Assembly: GCA_949051815.1 (NCBI GenBank)
Contig: CARQVR010000076.1
Coordinates: 1 to 14,248 of the forward strand
Direction of reading: 5' to 3'
Length of the DNA: 14,248 nucleotides
Origin: an uncultured Lachnospiraceae bacterium
Lineage (GTDB): Bacteria; Bacillota; Clostridia; Lachnospirales; Lachnospiraceae
Part shown: positions 7,812-14,126 of the stretch, one piece after another
Layout of the letters: every line of letters begins with the position of its first letter
Numbering within the stretch: the first letter of the stretch is position 1
Notes under the pieces: generated by a model
Databases searched by the model: none
What the model saw: only the letters and a program-made list of their open reading frames with translations
What the model was told of the DNA's origin: nothing
Made by a program: the position numbers and the translations under genes

Positions 7812-8786
7812 TTAAAACTCCGTTTCCACAGCGGTAAAAAAGATTTCGGCCGTCTCCGCCAGATCTTTTTGGTAGGAGGTCAGGTCACTCTGCCGGTTGA
7901 TTCCTGTATGATAGTTCAGAACGGCCTCTTTCAGGGCGTTTGCGAAAACCGGCAGCTCATCGTTCTCCAGATAGTCATACAGGGAGAGAAGAAGCTCTTC
8001 CGTCTGCTGTAGGATCGTCACGGCGATGAACCAGGCGTCGTCCGGCAGGGCCGTACCGGCAAGCATGGCCTGAATCAGACCGCCAAGATCTTCCGCCCGT
8101 CTGGTGATTTCGGATGCGCGCGCGAGGACGAAGGCCTCGGAGCCGTTTTCGCGCGCGAAATCCATGACGGCCTCGTCGACGGTCAGGGTGTAGAGCGTAC
8201 AGGGGCCGAAGCTGTCCTTTTTTGCCTTTGTACACAGACAAACCAGTTCCTCAGATACGGTTTCCTTTATCGTGTAGAGAAGGAACAGGCCGCCCGGTTT
8301 TACCTTGTTTATGGCGTCACAGACTGCCGCAGGCGCGGGACAGGTGTCCAGCCGGTAGAGCAGCGCGCTGCAGGAGCCGGGGCTTACCGCCGTGAAGGAA
8401 AAGGGACTGAGCGCCAGCGCTGTCAGGGCGCTGCCTGTATGCAGAAAGGTCATAAAATCCTGTATGACCCGATAGGCCATGCAGTCTGTGCCGGCACCGT
8501 AGGCCGCCAGATTTTTCGCGCGGTTATCCGAGAGCAGCAGGGGATACAGGCGGTGCAGAAGCAGGGCATAGCAGCCAAGATACGGGTCGTCCCGGCAAAG
8601 CTCCGCGAATTTTGCCATGCTGCAGGAAAGGCGTTCCCAGACGGTTTCGCCTTCGCTGTAGTAGACTGAGAAATAAGGTCTTTTCGTTATGTTGGAATAG
8701 TCGGGAAGCGCTGGCTTTTCCAGAAGTGTAAAAACCTGTCCGCTCTCTTCCAGAGAGACGCAGGTGCCGGTGGCTATTATTCTCAT
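7812..8786 (-). CDS. Unrecognised protein, possible divergent methyltransferase-like core
   Basis: I do not recognise the family of this 324-residue protein. Residues 92-104 (NLAAYGAGTDCMA) resemble a glycine-rich nucleotide or SAM-binding loop. Residues 160-172 (NKVKPGGLFLLYT) look like the post-motif strand of class I methyltransferases (KPGG followed by hydrophobics). Between them are hydrophobic strands (ALTALALSPFSF, SALLYRLD). The order fits a divergent Rossmann-like methyltransferase, but the acidic residue expected after the second strand is not obvious, so activity is uncertain. Residues 230-324 appear all-helical. Cysteines are frequent (C9, C55, C64, C72, C102, C139, C149, C156, C184, C186, C196). 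The start overlaps the upstream gene by four bases (ATGA) and has AAGGAG in front, so it is translationally coupled to the GT4 gene. A role in modifying the glycan or its carrier is inferred from context alone. Confidence 0.75.
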   Translation of the reverse strand: MRIIATGTCVSLEESGQVFTLLEKPALPDYSNITKRPYFSVYYSEGETVWERLSCSMAKFAELCRDDPYLGCYALLLHRLYPLLLSDNRAKNLAAYGAGTDCMAYRVIQDFMTFLHTGSALTALALSPFSFTAVSPGSCSALLYRLDTCPAPAAVCDAINKVKPGGLFLLYTIKETVSEELVCLCTKAKKDSFGPCTLYTLTVDEAVMDFARENGSEAFVLARASEITRRAEDLGGLIQAMLAGTALPDDAWFIAVTILQQTEELLLSLYDYLENDELPVFANALKEAVLNYHTGINRQSDLTSYQKDLAETAEIFFTAVETEF

Positions 8787-9913
8787 GACGTTCTCCTTTT
8801 CAGCGCCTGCAGACCGACAAGACTCCGGAGCCTGCCGGCCAGCCGTTCATAGTCGAAATACGCCCGCATATAAGAGCGTATCTCATGAAAATTGCGGGCA
8901 AGATAACCGGTATCCTGACAGAGTGATAAAAGCTCTTTGGAAAAACCTTTCACGTCCTCCGGATCCGGCGATATTCTGCCCACCCGGCCGTTGTCAGTCA
9001 TATCGGGAGCGGCGTCCACGCCGGTGGTGATCACGGTGCATCCGAAAATGGCAGCTTCCGAAAATACATTGGGGCTGCCCTCTGCACGGGAGGTAAGGGC
9101 AAAGATTCTGGCCCGCTTATAATATTGATAAAGCGTCTGTTTGTCGGAGATATGTCCGGTCAGATGTATGTGCGGCGCAAGCGGCGGAAACTCCTTGCAG
9201 AAACGGTCATATTCCGCCTGAAATTCAGGGGTGACGCTTCCTGCCATGACAAGCTCCCACGGCTCCTTGAGAGAGGGGAAAGCCAGGGCATAGGCATAGA
9301 GAAGCATCATGGAATTTTTCTGGGCCGTGCCAAGCCGTCCCACGGTGAGTATCATATTTTCCTTGTCTGCGAGCTGTACGTCACCGGCCTCCGGATAGAG
9401 CGGGTACCAGACCCCGTTTGGGATATATTCCACGGGCCGCAGCCATTTTTTATAGAGAAAGGATTGAAGCCTTCTTGTCTCGCAGCTTATGATGTCGCAG
9501 TCCTCCAAAAAGACGGAAAAATTTTTGTCATGGAGGGGATAGGCGTTCGCCCAGTCAATATTGGTGTCCAGTTTCAGATAAATGACGCCGTCGGGCCGCA
9601 GAGATTTGTATGTGCGTGCAAGTTCCATATATTCGCCCCTCGCGCCGAAGAGAAAGAGCAGGTCGATATCCTGACTGTGGGCGGACACATAACTGACAGC
9701 CGCCTCCATATGGGGCCGGTCCTCTGGCAGGGGGATCAAATCCGTCCCTTCCAGACAGGACAGGTAGGGGTAATCCCCTGTGCTCTGCGTTACGATCGAA
9801 AAGCTTTCCCCGAAGAGCCGGTAACAGACGTAGGGCAGGAGCACGCGGTCTTTTAAGAGCTGTACGTTTTCCAGCGGATAAGCCGGGATCATGCACATTT
9901 TATATTTTCTCAT
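8783..9913 (-). CDS. GT4-family glycosyltransferase
   Basis: Retaining GT-B glycosyltransferase of 376 residues, first gene of the reverse operon. The C-terminal nucleotide-sugar-binding domain is clear: IPNGV at 164-168, TVGRLGTAQKNS at about 190-201, and RAEGSPNVFSEAAIFGCTVI, which carries the EX7E pair (Glu278 and Glu286) typical of GT4 enzymes. The N-terminal half is the acceptor domain and less conserved. There is no signal peptide or membrane segment, so a cytoplasmic enzyme using a nucleotide sugar is expected; the sugar is unknown. The ATG (complement of 9911-9913) has a GGGAGA ribosome binding site nine bases upstream and a sigmaA-type promoter in the divergent intergenic region. It overlaps the next gene by ATGA. 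The operon opposes the flagellar genes yet sits between them, hinting at flagellin or surface glycosylation. Confidence 0.86.
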   Translation of the reverse strand: MRKYKMCMIPAYPLENVQLLKDRVLLPYVCYRLFGESFSIVTQSTGDYPYLSCLEGTDLIPLPEDRPHMEAAVSYVSAHSQDIDLLFLFGARGEYMELARTYKSLRPDGVIYLKLDTNIDWANAYPLHDKNFSVFLEDCDIISCETRRLQSFLYKKWLRPVEYIPNGVWYPLYPEAGDVQLADKENMILTVGRLGTAQKNSMMLLYAYALAFPSLKEPWELVMAGSVTPEFQAEYDRFCKEFPPLAPHIHLTGHISDKQTLYQYYKRARIFALTSRAEGSPNVFSEAAIFGCTVITTGVDAAPDMTDNGRVGRISPDPEDVKGFSKELLSLCQDTGYLARNFHEIRSYMRAYFDYERLAGRLRSLVGLQALKRRTS

Positions 9914-9925
9914 GGAATCAGGTCT

Positions 9926-9951
9926 CCCATCGGTTGATTTGGTTTGATGGG
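9926..9951 (-). repeat. Dyad at the 5' end of the reverse operon
   Basis: CCCATC (9926-9931) and GATGGG (9946-9951) form a perfect six-base inverted repeat around a 14-base centre. It overlaps the GT4 ribosome binding site and the expected transcription start. It could be an operator or, if transcription starts upstream of 9951, a leader hairpin masking the Shine-Dalgarno. The evidence is the symmetry alone. Confidence 0.35.
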
Positions 9952-9954
9952 ATT

Positions 9955-9983
9955 ATTATATAGGAAACGGGAAACGATTTCAA
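9955..9983 (-). promoter_or_regulatory. sigmaA-type promoter for the glycosyltransferase operon
   Basis: On the minus strand the sequence reads TTGAAA (complement of 9978-9983), a 17-base spacer, then TATAAT (complement of 9955-9960). This matches the housekeeping consensus at 11 of 12 positions with the ideal spacing. Transcription would start near 9948, leaving a leader of about 35 bases. It implies expression independent of the flagellar sigma factor. Confidence 0.78.
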
Positions 9984-10020
9984 ATTTTTAAAGATATTTC
10001 ATTATTTTCATTGGTTATCC

Positions 10021-10047
10021 TAAATTTTTGCGGGTTTTTTCCGATAT
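10021..10047 (+). promoter_or_regulatory. sigmaD/FliA-type promoter for flaG-fliD-fliS
   Basis: TAAA at 10021-10024, a 15-base spacer, and TCCGATAT at 10040-10047 match the sigmaD/sigma28 consensus (TAAA-N15-GCCGATAT) with one mismatch. Downstream, GAATACAAG matches the equivalent bases after the flagellin promoter. Transcription would start near 10054, giving a leader of roughly 88 bases before flaG. This places the operon in the late flagellar class. Confidence 0.88.
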
Positions 10048-10063
10048 AGAATACAAGAGATTG

Positions 10064-10090
10064 CGTCTGTCTGCACGCCTGCGGCGGACG
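10064..10090 (+). repeat. Leader hairpin upstream of flaG
   Basis: CGTCTGTC (10064-10071) can pair with GGCGGACG (10083-10090) as eight pairs including two G-U wobbles, with an 11-base loop. It lies near the 5' end of the predicted flaG leader. No U tract follows, so it is not a terminator; a role in mRNA stability is possible. The rest of the 228-base intergenic region holds the two divergent promoters and an A/T-rich stretch. Confidence 0.45.
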
Positions 10091-10141
10091 TTATCATGAG
10101 ACGATTCCATTTTTTACAATATCACACGGAGGTGATTGACG

Positions 10142-10621
10142 ATGGCAACAATTGAACCATTAAACAGCGCCATGACCTATCAGGCACAGGCAGCGGCAAA
10201 ACCCCAGGCAGTGGCCCCGGTGAACACGGAAGTTCCGGAAGATGGGCAGACGGTCAATGTCGATGAGACGACCGCGTCCGTGACAAGATCGCAGCCGGAG
10301 GACGAGAAGAGCGGCGGAGGGGCCGGGAGTCAGCAGCAGTCCGCGAATGCGAAGACACAGCAGCAGGCGAACACCAAACCGGCCAGAGAGCAGCAGCAGT
10401 CCGAACAGCTTAAAAAAGCGATTATGGAAATGAACAGAAGGATCAACAACAGCAATGAAGAGGCTGTTTTTGGCGTTCACGAGGACACAAACCGGATCAT
10501 GATCAAGATCATGGATAAGGAGACCAAGGAAGTGATCAAGGAATTCCCTCCGGAGAAGACGCTTGACATGATTGCCAGAATCTGGGAAATGGCCGGTATT
10601 CTTGTGGACGAAAAGATGTAG
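10142..10621 (+). CDS. flaG: FlaG family protein
   Basis: FlaG proteins are small flagellar accessory proteins linked to filament length control; the mechanism is not well settled. The 159-residue product has a low-complexity N-terminal part rich in Ala, Gln, Ser and acidic residues (about residues 10-90), then the FlaG domain. That domain holds LKKAIMEMNRRINNSNEEA, an RIMIKIMDKETKEVIKEFPP strand pair, and a final LDMIARIWEMAGILVDEKM helix. The frame could begin at a TTG at 10136, but ATG at 10142 is chosen because GGAGGTG lies seven bases upstream of it. The N-terminal extension is longer than in many FlaG proteins. It is the first gene after the sigmaD promoter and lies 20 bases before fliD. 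Confidence 0.9.
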   Translation: MATIEPLNSAMTYQAQAAAKPQAVAPVNTEVPEDGQTVNVDETTASVTRSQPEDEKSGGGAGSQQQSANAKTQQQANTKPAREQQQSEQLKKAIMEMNRRINNSNEEAVFGVHEDTNRIMIKIMDKETKEVIKEFPPEKTLDMIARIWEMAGILVDEKM

Positions 10622-10641
10622 GCAGTTAGGAGGAGACGACA

Positions 10642-13053
10642 ATGGCTATCAGAATTACAGGTATGTACTCGGGGCTTGACACCGAGAGTATCATCAGTGA
10701 GCTTGTTTCGGCTCAGAGCTATAAGAAAAACAAACTGGTAAAGGAACAGAAGAAACTGTCGTGGAAACAGGACGCGTGGAAATCTTTGAATACGAAGATT
10801 TACAGCTTTTATCAGAAACTGGACGATATGCGGCTGCAGTCTTCTTATTTAAAGAAGAAAACGGTGGTGTCCAATTCCAATGCCATTAAGGTAGTGGGAG
10901 GCAATATGGACGGCACCCATAAGGTGTCGGTGGAGCAGTTGTCCAAGATGGCGTCTATGACCAGCGGCAGTCTGGCGAAGGGAAACACACATTACACGGG
11001 AAATGCCACCCTGAAAAATCTCGGTTTCAGCGGCACGGGCAGCATCCGTCTCAGCGATGCTGCGGGCAACTTCGTAGACATCGACATCGATGAAAACATG
11101 AAGATCAACGACTTCGTGAAGGCGATCAACGATAATACGGCGCTGAAAGCCAGCTTCGATCAGGATAACCAGCGTATTTACCTCAGCTCCTGGGCATCCG
11201 GGGAGGCGGGGAATTTCTACCTGTCCGGAAACGATACGGGCGGTCTGGAGGCTTTGAAGACATTAAAGCTTCTGTCTGCAACCGATATTGACAAACTGAC
11301 GGCGGCGGGCGGCGAGTACGACGTCTGGTCGAAGTATGTGAATGCCGATTTGGGGGCGATGACGGCGGATCCTCCGACCTATTCGTCTGCGGATTATACG
11401 GAGGAGTATAAGAAGCTGATCAGAGAGGAGACGCTGAAACGGCTGGAGGCGCTGAAAGCAGAGAACGACAGTCTCAACAAAGCGAACGAGAACTGCGACA
11501 AGGCGAACCAGAAGAATCTGGATACGCTGAAAGAAATCTTTGAAAACAAGGATGGCAAATACGACGCTTATCAGGCGTATATGACCGGTTATAATCCTGC
11601 TTGGGATAAGGATACCGATCAGGCAGCGATCAAGGCGGCCGGAGAGGCTCTCTATGACAAGATCTACGGCGTAGAGCAACAGGCTATGGAAGATGACGGA
11701 ACAACGCCCAAGGTGGATAAGGACGGCAAGCCGGTCATGGAGCGCGTCGGCGGTTTGACAGGCGAATTGAATAAGGCGAAAGATGACCTCAAGGCGGCGC
11801 AGGATGCGCTGAAGCAGGCTAAGGAAAATTTGGCAAACGGCAGCGGGTCGCAGGATGACGTGGATGCGGCAGAGGCGGCTGTCACGGCGGCTTCTGAGGC
11901 TGTCAGCAAGAAGCAGACCGAGATCGATAAAGCAAAAGAGGTTTACAGCGTTTACAGTGCGTTTGACAAGAATGTGGCGGAGAAGACAGCCAATCAGGCT
12001 AAGATCGATGCAAACGACGCCAAGTTCAGCTATAGCAAGGACGCTGACGGGAAGGAAACCTATCAGGAGAAGGATGCGGACGGTGATCCGGTAGATATCG
12101 GAGAGGGCGTAGTGGCGAAAGAAGTCGCCGCAGAGTTTGATAAGAAGGTTATCGCAGCGAAGGAAATGATGAAAAATGCGGCAACGTGGAAGGACGCAGC
12201 GCAGGGCATCAAGGTTGACGGGGAAAATGCGAAGATCAAAGTGGACGGCGTTACTTACGAGTCCGGCACCGACACGCTGACTGTGAACGGCATGACCATC
12301 ACGGCTCTCGAGGAGACGGATAAGGATGTGACCATATCGACCAAGACGGATACGGAAGGCGTCTACGATATGATCAAGGATTTCATCAAGTCGTACAGCG
12401 AGCTGATGAATGAGATGGATTCGCTTTATAACGCAGAGTCTTCCAAGGGGTATGACCCGCTTCTCGCAGAGGAGAAGGAGGCGCTTTCCGACAGTGAGAT
12501 CGAGGAGTGGGAGAAGAAGATCAAGGATTCTCTGCTGCGCAGAGATTCTACGCTGAGCGGGGTGTCTTCCGCCATGAGAATGGATATGATGATGACCATG
12601 GAGATTGGCGGGCAGACCATGTCCCTCGCGGATTTCGGCATCGAGACGCTGAGTTACTTCAAGGCGAAGGACAATGAGAGAAACGCTTACCATATCCTTG
12701 GAGATAAGGACGATCCGTTAAGCTGGGAGCAGGAGCCGGGAAAGCCTACCCTGAATGGTATGATCGAGAACGAGCCGGAAAAGGTGATGGAGTTCTTTAC
12801 GGGTCTGACGAACAAGCTGCATGACACGATTGCGGATAAGATGTCCCCGACGAAGATGAGCAGTGCGCTCACTGTCTACAATGACAAGAAGATGAAAGAG
12901 GAATATGACGAGTATACCAGTCTGATCAAGAAGCAGGAAGACAAACTGAATGCTTATATGGATAAGTGGTATGCGAAATTTTCAGCCATGGAGACGGCGC
13001 TTGCGAAGCTGGAATCCAAGAACAGCTCGCTTTCGAGTCTGTTCGGAGGCTGA
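10642..13053 (+). CDS. fliD: Flagellar filament cap protein FliD (HAP2), enlarged
   Basis: FliD forms the cap at the filament tip and folds incoming flagellin subunits. The N-terminus is typical (ITGMYSGLDTESIISELV, residues 5-22, then Lys-rich helices and the FliD_N domain). The conserved C-terminal domain carries YDPLLAEEKEALSDSEIEEW (from residue 604) followed by LLRRDSTLSG. A hook-IN-like stretch (IKVDGVTYESGTDTLTVNGM) starts near residue 532. The protein has 803 residues; typical caps have about 450-500. The extra ~290 residues lie between roughly 235 and 525: two coiled-coil-like Lys/Glu/Ala-rich segments (about 254-300 and 375-434) and Asp-x-Asp-Gly turns (359, 478). These would extend from the exposed face of the cap and could contact host mucus or cells, which is inference. 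AGGAGGAG precedes the ATG. Confidence 0.93.
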   Translation: MAIRITGMYSGLDTESIISELVSAQSYKKNKLVKEQKKLSWKQDAWKSLNTKIYSFYQKLDDMRLQSSYLKKKTVVSNSNAIKVVGGNMDGTHKVSVEQLSKMASMTSGSLAKGNTHYTGNATLKNLGFSGTGSIRLSDAAGNFVDIDIDENMKINDFVKAINDNTALKASFDQDNQRIYLSSWASGEAGNFYLSGNDTGGLEALKTLKLLSATDIDKLTAAGGEYDVWSKYVNADLGAMTADPPTYSSADYTEEYKKLIREETLKRLEALKAENDSLNKANENCDKANQKNLDTLKEIFENKDGKYDAYQAYMTGYNPAWDKDTDQAAIKAAGEALYDKIYGVEQQAMEDDGTTPKVDKDGKPVMERVGGLTGELNKAKDDLKAAQDALKQAKENLANGSGSQDDVDAAEAAVTAASEAVSKKQTEIDKAKEVYSVYSAFDKNVAEKTANQAKIDANDAKFSYSKDADGKETYQEKDADGDPVDIGEGVVAKEVAAEFDKKVIAAKEMMKNAATWKDAAQGIKVDGENAKIKVDGVTYESGTDTLTVNGMTITALEETDKDVTISTKTDTEGVYDMIKDFIKSYSELMNEMDSLYNAESSKGYDPLLAEEKEALSDSEIEEWEKKIKDSLLRRDSTLSGVSSAMRMDMMMTMEIGGQTMSLADFGIETLSYFKAKDNERNAYHILGDKDDPLSWEQEPGKPTLNGMIENEPEKVMEFFTGLTNKLHDTIADKMSPTKMSSALTVYNDKKMKEEYDEYTSLIKKQEDKLNAYMDKWYAKFSAMETALAKLESKNSSLSSLFGG

Positions 13054-13095
13054 TGCGTATAACAAAGGCAGGTAGGATCAAGGAGGAGAAAAGCT

Positions 13096-13476
13096 ATGCC
13101 GGCACGTAATCCATTCGCGGAATACACAACAAATAAAATCCTGACAGCGTCCCCGGCGGAGGTGACACTGATGCTCTATGAGGGGGCGATCAAGTTCTGT
13201 AATATCGCAATCGTTTCGATTGAGCACGGCGAGATTGAGAAGGCGCATTTAAACATTAAGAAGACGCAGCGCATTATCGAGGAATTTCGCAATACGCTGG
13301 ATCACAAGTACCCGGTGGCGGAAGATTTTGACCGGATTTATGTGTATCTGCTCCAGCGGCTGCTGCAGGCTAATATCAAGAAGGACACGGCGATTTTGGA
13401 GGAAGTGAACACACATTTGAGAAGCGTTCGCGATACATGGAAGGAAGTCATGCGGCAAAACAATCAGCGTGCGTAG
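13096..13476 (+). CDS. fliS: Flagellin export chaperone FliS
   Basis: FliS binds the C-terminal helix of flagellin in the cytoplasm, prevents early polymerisation and hands it to the export apparatus. In some Firmicutes it also joins the FliW-CsrA feedback through flagellin. The 126-residue product has the family's usual size and signature: YTTNKILTASPAEVTLMLYE (residues 10-29), GAIKFCNIAIVSIEHGEIEK, and a C-terminal helical bundle with LLQRLLQANIKKD. CAAGGAGGAG ahead of the ATG at 13096 is a strong ribosome binding site. It follows fliD by 42 bases and precedes the next gene by 12, consistent with one operon. Confidence 0.95.
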   Translation: MPARNPFAEYTTNKILTASPAEVTLMLYEGAIKFCNIAIVSIEHGEIEKAHLNIKKTQRIIEEFRNTLDHKYPVAEDFDRIYVYLLQRLLQANIKKDTAILEEVNTHLRSVRDTWKEVMRQNNQRA

Positions 13477-13488
13477 AAAGGTGGCGGT

Positions 13489-13965
13489 ATGGGACTGAGC
13501 AGTGCACAAATTCTGGTGGAGAGTCTGGAAAAAAAGAGCCGGATTCTCGATGAGATCATAAAAGAGAATGAGGCGCAGGAGGCGCTGTTCAAACAGGATC
13601 AATTGGATATGGAGGCGCTGGACGCTTCCGCGGACAGGATGGGTGAGCTGGCGGAGAAGCTGGAGCTTCTGGACGAGGGCTTCGAAGCGGTATATGACAG
13701 AATCAGACAGGAGCTGATCGAAAACAAGTCGGCATACCGCGGGGAGATCAGACGGATGCAGGAGCTGATTGCCGTGATCACGGAGAAAGTGGTGGGTATC
13801 AATGCTGCCAGAATGCGCAATAAGACGCAGGCGGAGAACCAGTTTAAGAAGAGCAGACAGCAGATTGGCCGGGCTTCTTCCAAGATGAAGGCAAGCCAGA
13901 ACTACTATAATAATATGAACCGCTTAAACTTTGTAGATCCGCAATTCTACGATAGCAAAAAGTAA
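13489..13965 (+). CDS. Putative FliT/FlgN-like flagellar chaperone
   Basis: Small helical protein of 158 residues directly after fliS, where many flagellated bacteria carry fliT, the chaperone of FliD. Residues 5-110 show long amphipathic helices with heptad-like spacing (SLEKKSRILDEIIKENEAQE, DRMGELAEKLELLDEGFEAV). The C-terminal part is basic and polar (FKKSRQQIGRASSKMKASQN) and ends in FVDPQFYDSKK. FliT proteins are usually about 100-120 residues, so this is longer. It also resembles FlgN-type chaperones in overall pattern, and the first gene of the window is another FlgN-like protein. Function is inferred from position and helical character, not clear homology. AAAGGTGG precedes the ATG at 13489. 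Confidence 0.7.
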   Translation: MGLSSAQILVESLEKKSRILDEIIKENEAQEALFKQDQLDMEALDASADRMGELAEKLELLDEGFEAVYDRIRQELIENKSAYRGEIRRMQELIAVITEKVVGINAARMRNKTQAENQFKKSRQQIGRASSKMKASQNYYNNMNRLNFVDPQFYDSKK

Positions 13966-13972
13966 AAAAGCT

Positions 13973-14005
13973 CCTTAGAAAAAAATTAAAAAATTTTTTC
14001 TAAGG
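13973..14005. repeat. AT-rich palindrome between the fliD operon and fliC
   Basis: CCTTAG followed by an A run (13973-13985) is mirrored by a T run followed by CTAAGG (13994-14005), giving a perfect outer stem and an A:T-rich inner stem. It starts eight bases after the preceding stop codon and ends three bases before the flagellin -35 element. No U tract follows on the + strand. On the minus strand it is followed closely by six T's. It may be a weak or bidirectional terminator, or an operator; which is not clear. Confidence 0.6.
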
Positions 14006-14008
14006 GAC

Positions 14009-14035
14009 TAAAGTATATCGGATTCCCACCGATAT
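14009..14035 (+). promoter_or_regulatory. sigmaD/FliA-type promoter for flagellin
   Basis: TAAA at 14009-14012, a 15-base spacer, and ACCGATAT at 14028-14035 match the sigmaD consensus (TAAA-N15-GCCGATAT) with one mismatch. The bases after it (ATAATACAAG) match those after the flaG promoter. Transcription should start near 14042, leaving a leader of about 125 bases before the flagellin start codon. Confidence 0.9.
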
Positions 14036-14041
14036 ATAATA

Positions 14042-14065
14042 CAAGTAAAGTAAAACATTTACTTG
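14042..14065 (+). repeat. 5'-terminal stem-loop of the flagellin leader
   Basis: CAAGTAAA (14042-14049) and TTTACTTG (14058-14065) form a perfect eight-base-pair stem with an eight-base loop, starting at or next to the predicted transcript start. Hairpins at the very 5' end often protect abundant mRNAs from decay; that role is inferred. A larger fold may follow, closed by GTGGC (14072-14076) and GCCAC (14110-14114). Confidence 0.65.
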
Positions 14066-14126
14066 AAGGCAGTGGCAAAGCTGATGTCAGCGGACGGGAC
14101 GGAGGATGAGCCACACAAACAGAAAG

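Noticed and set aside
9125..9856. 243-codon plus-strand open frame inside the GT4 gene
   Set aside because: It is antisense to clear GT4 motifs and has no ribosome binding site or recognised domain.
11263..12693. 476-codon open frame on the minus strand within fliD
   Set aside because: It is a shadow of the Lys/Glu/Asp-rich insertion, giving a Leu/Arg/Ile/His-rich product without any motif.
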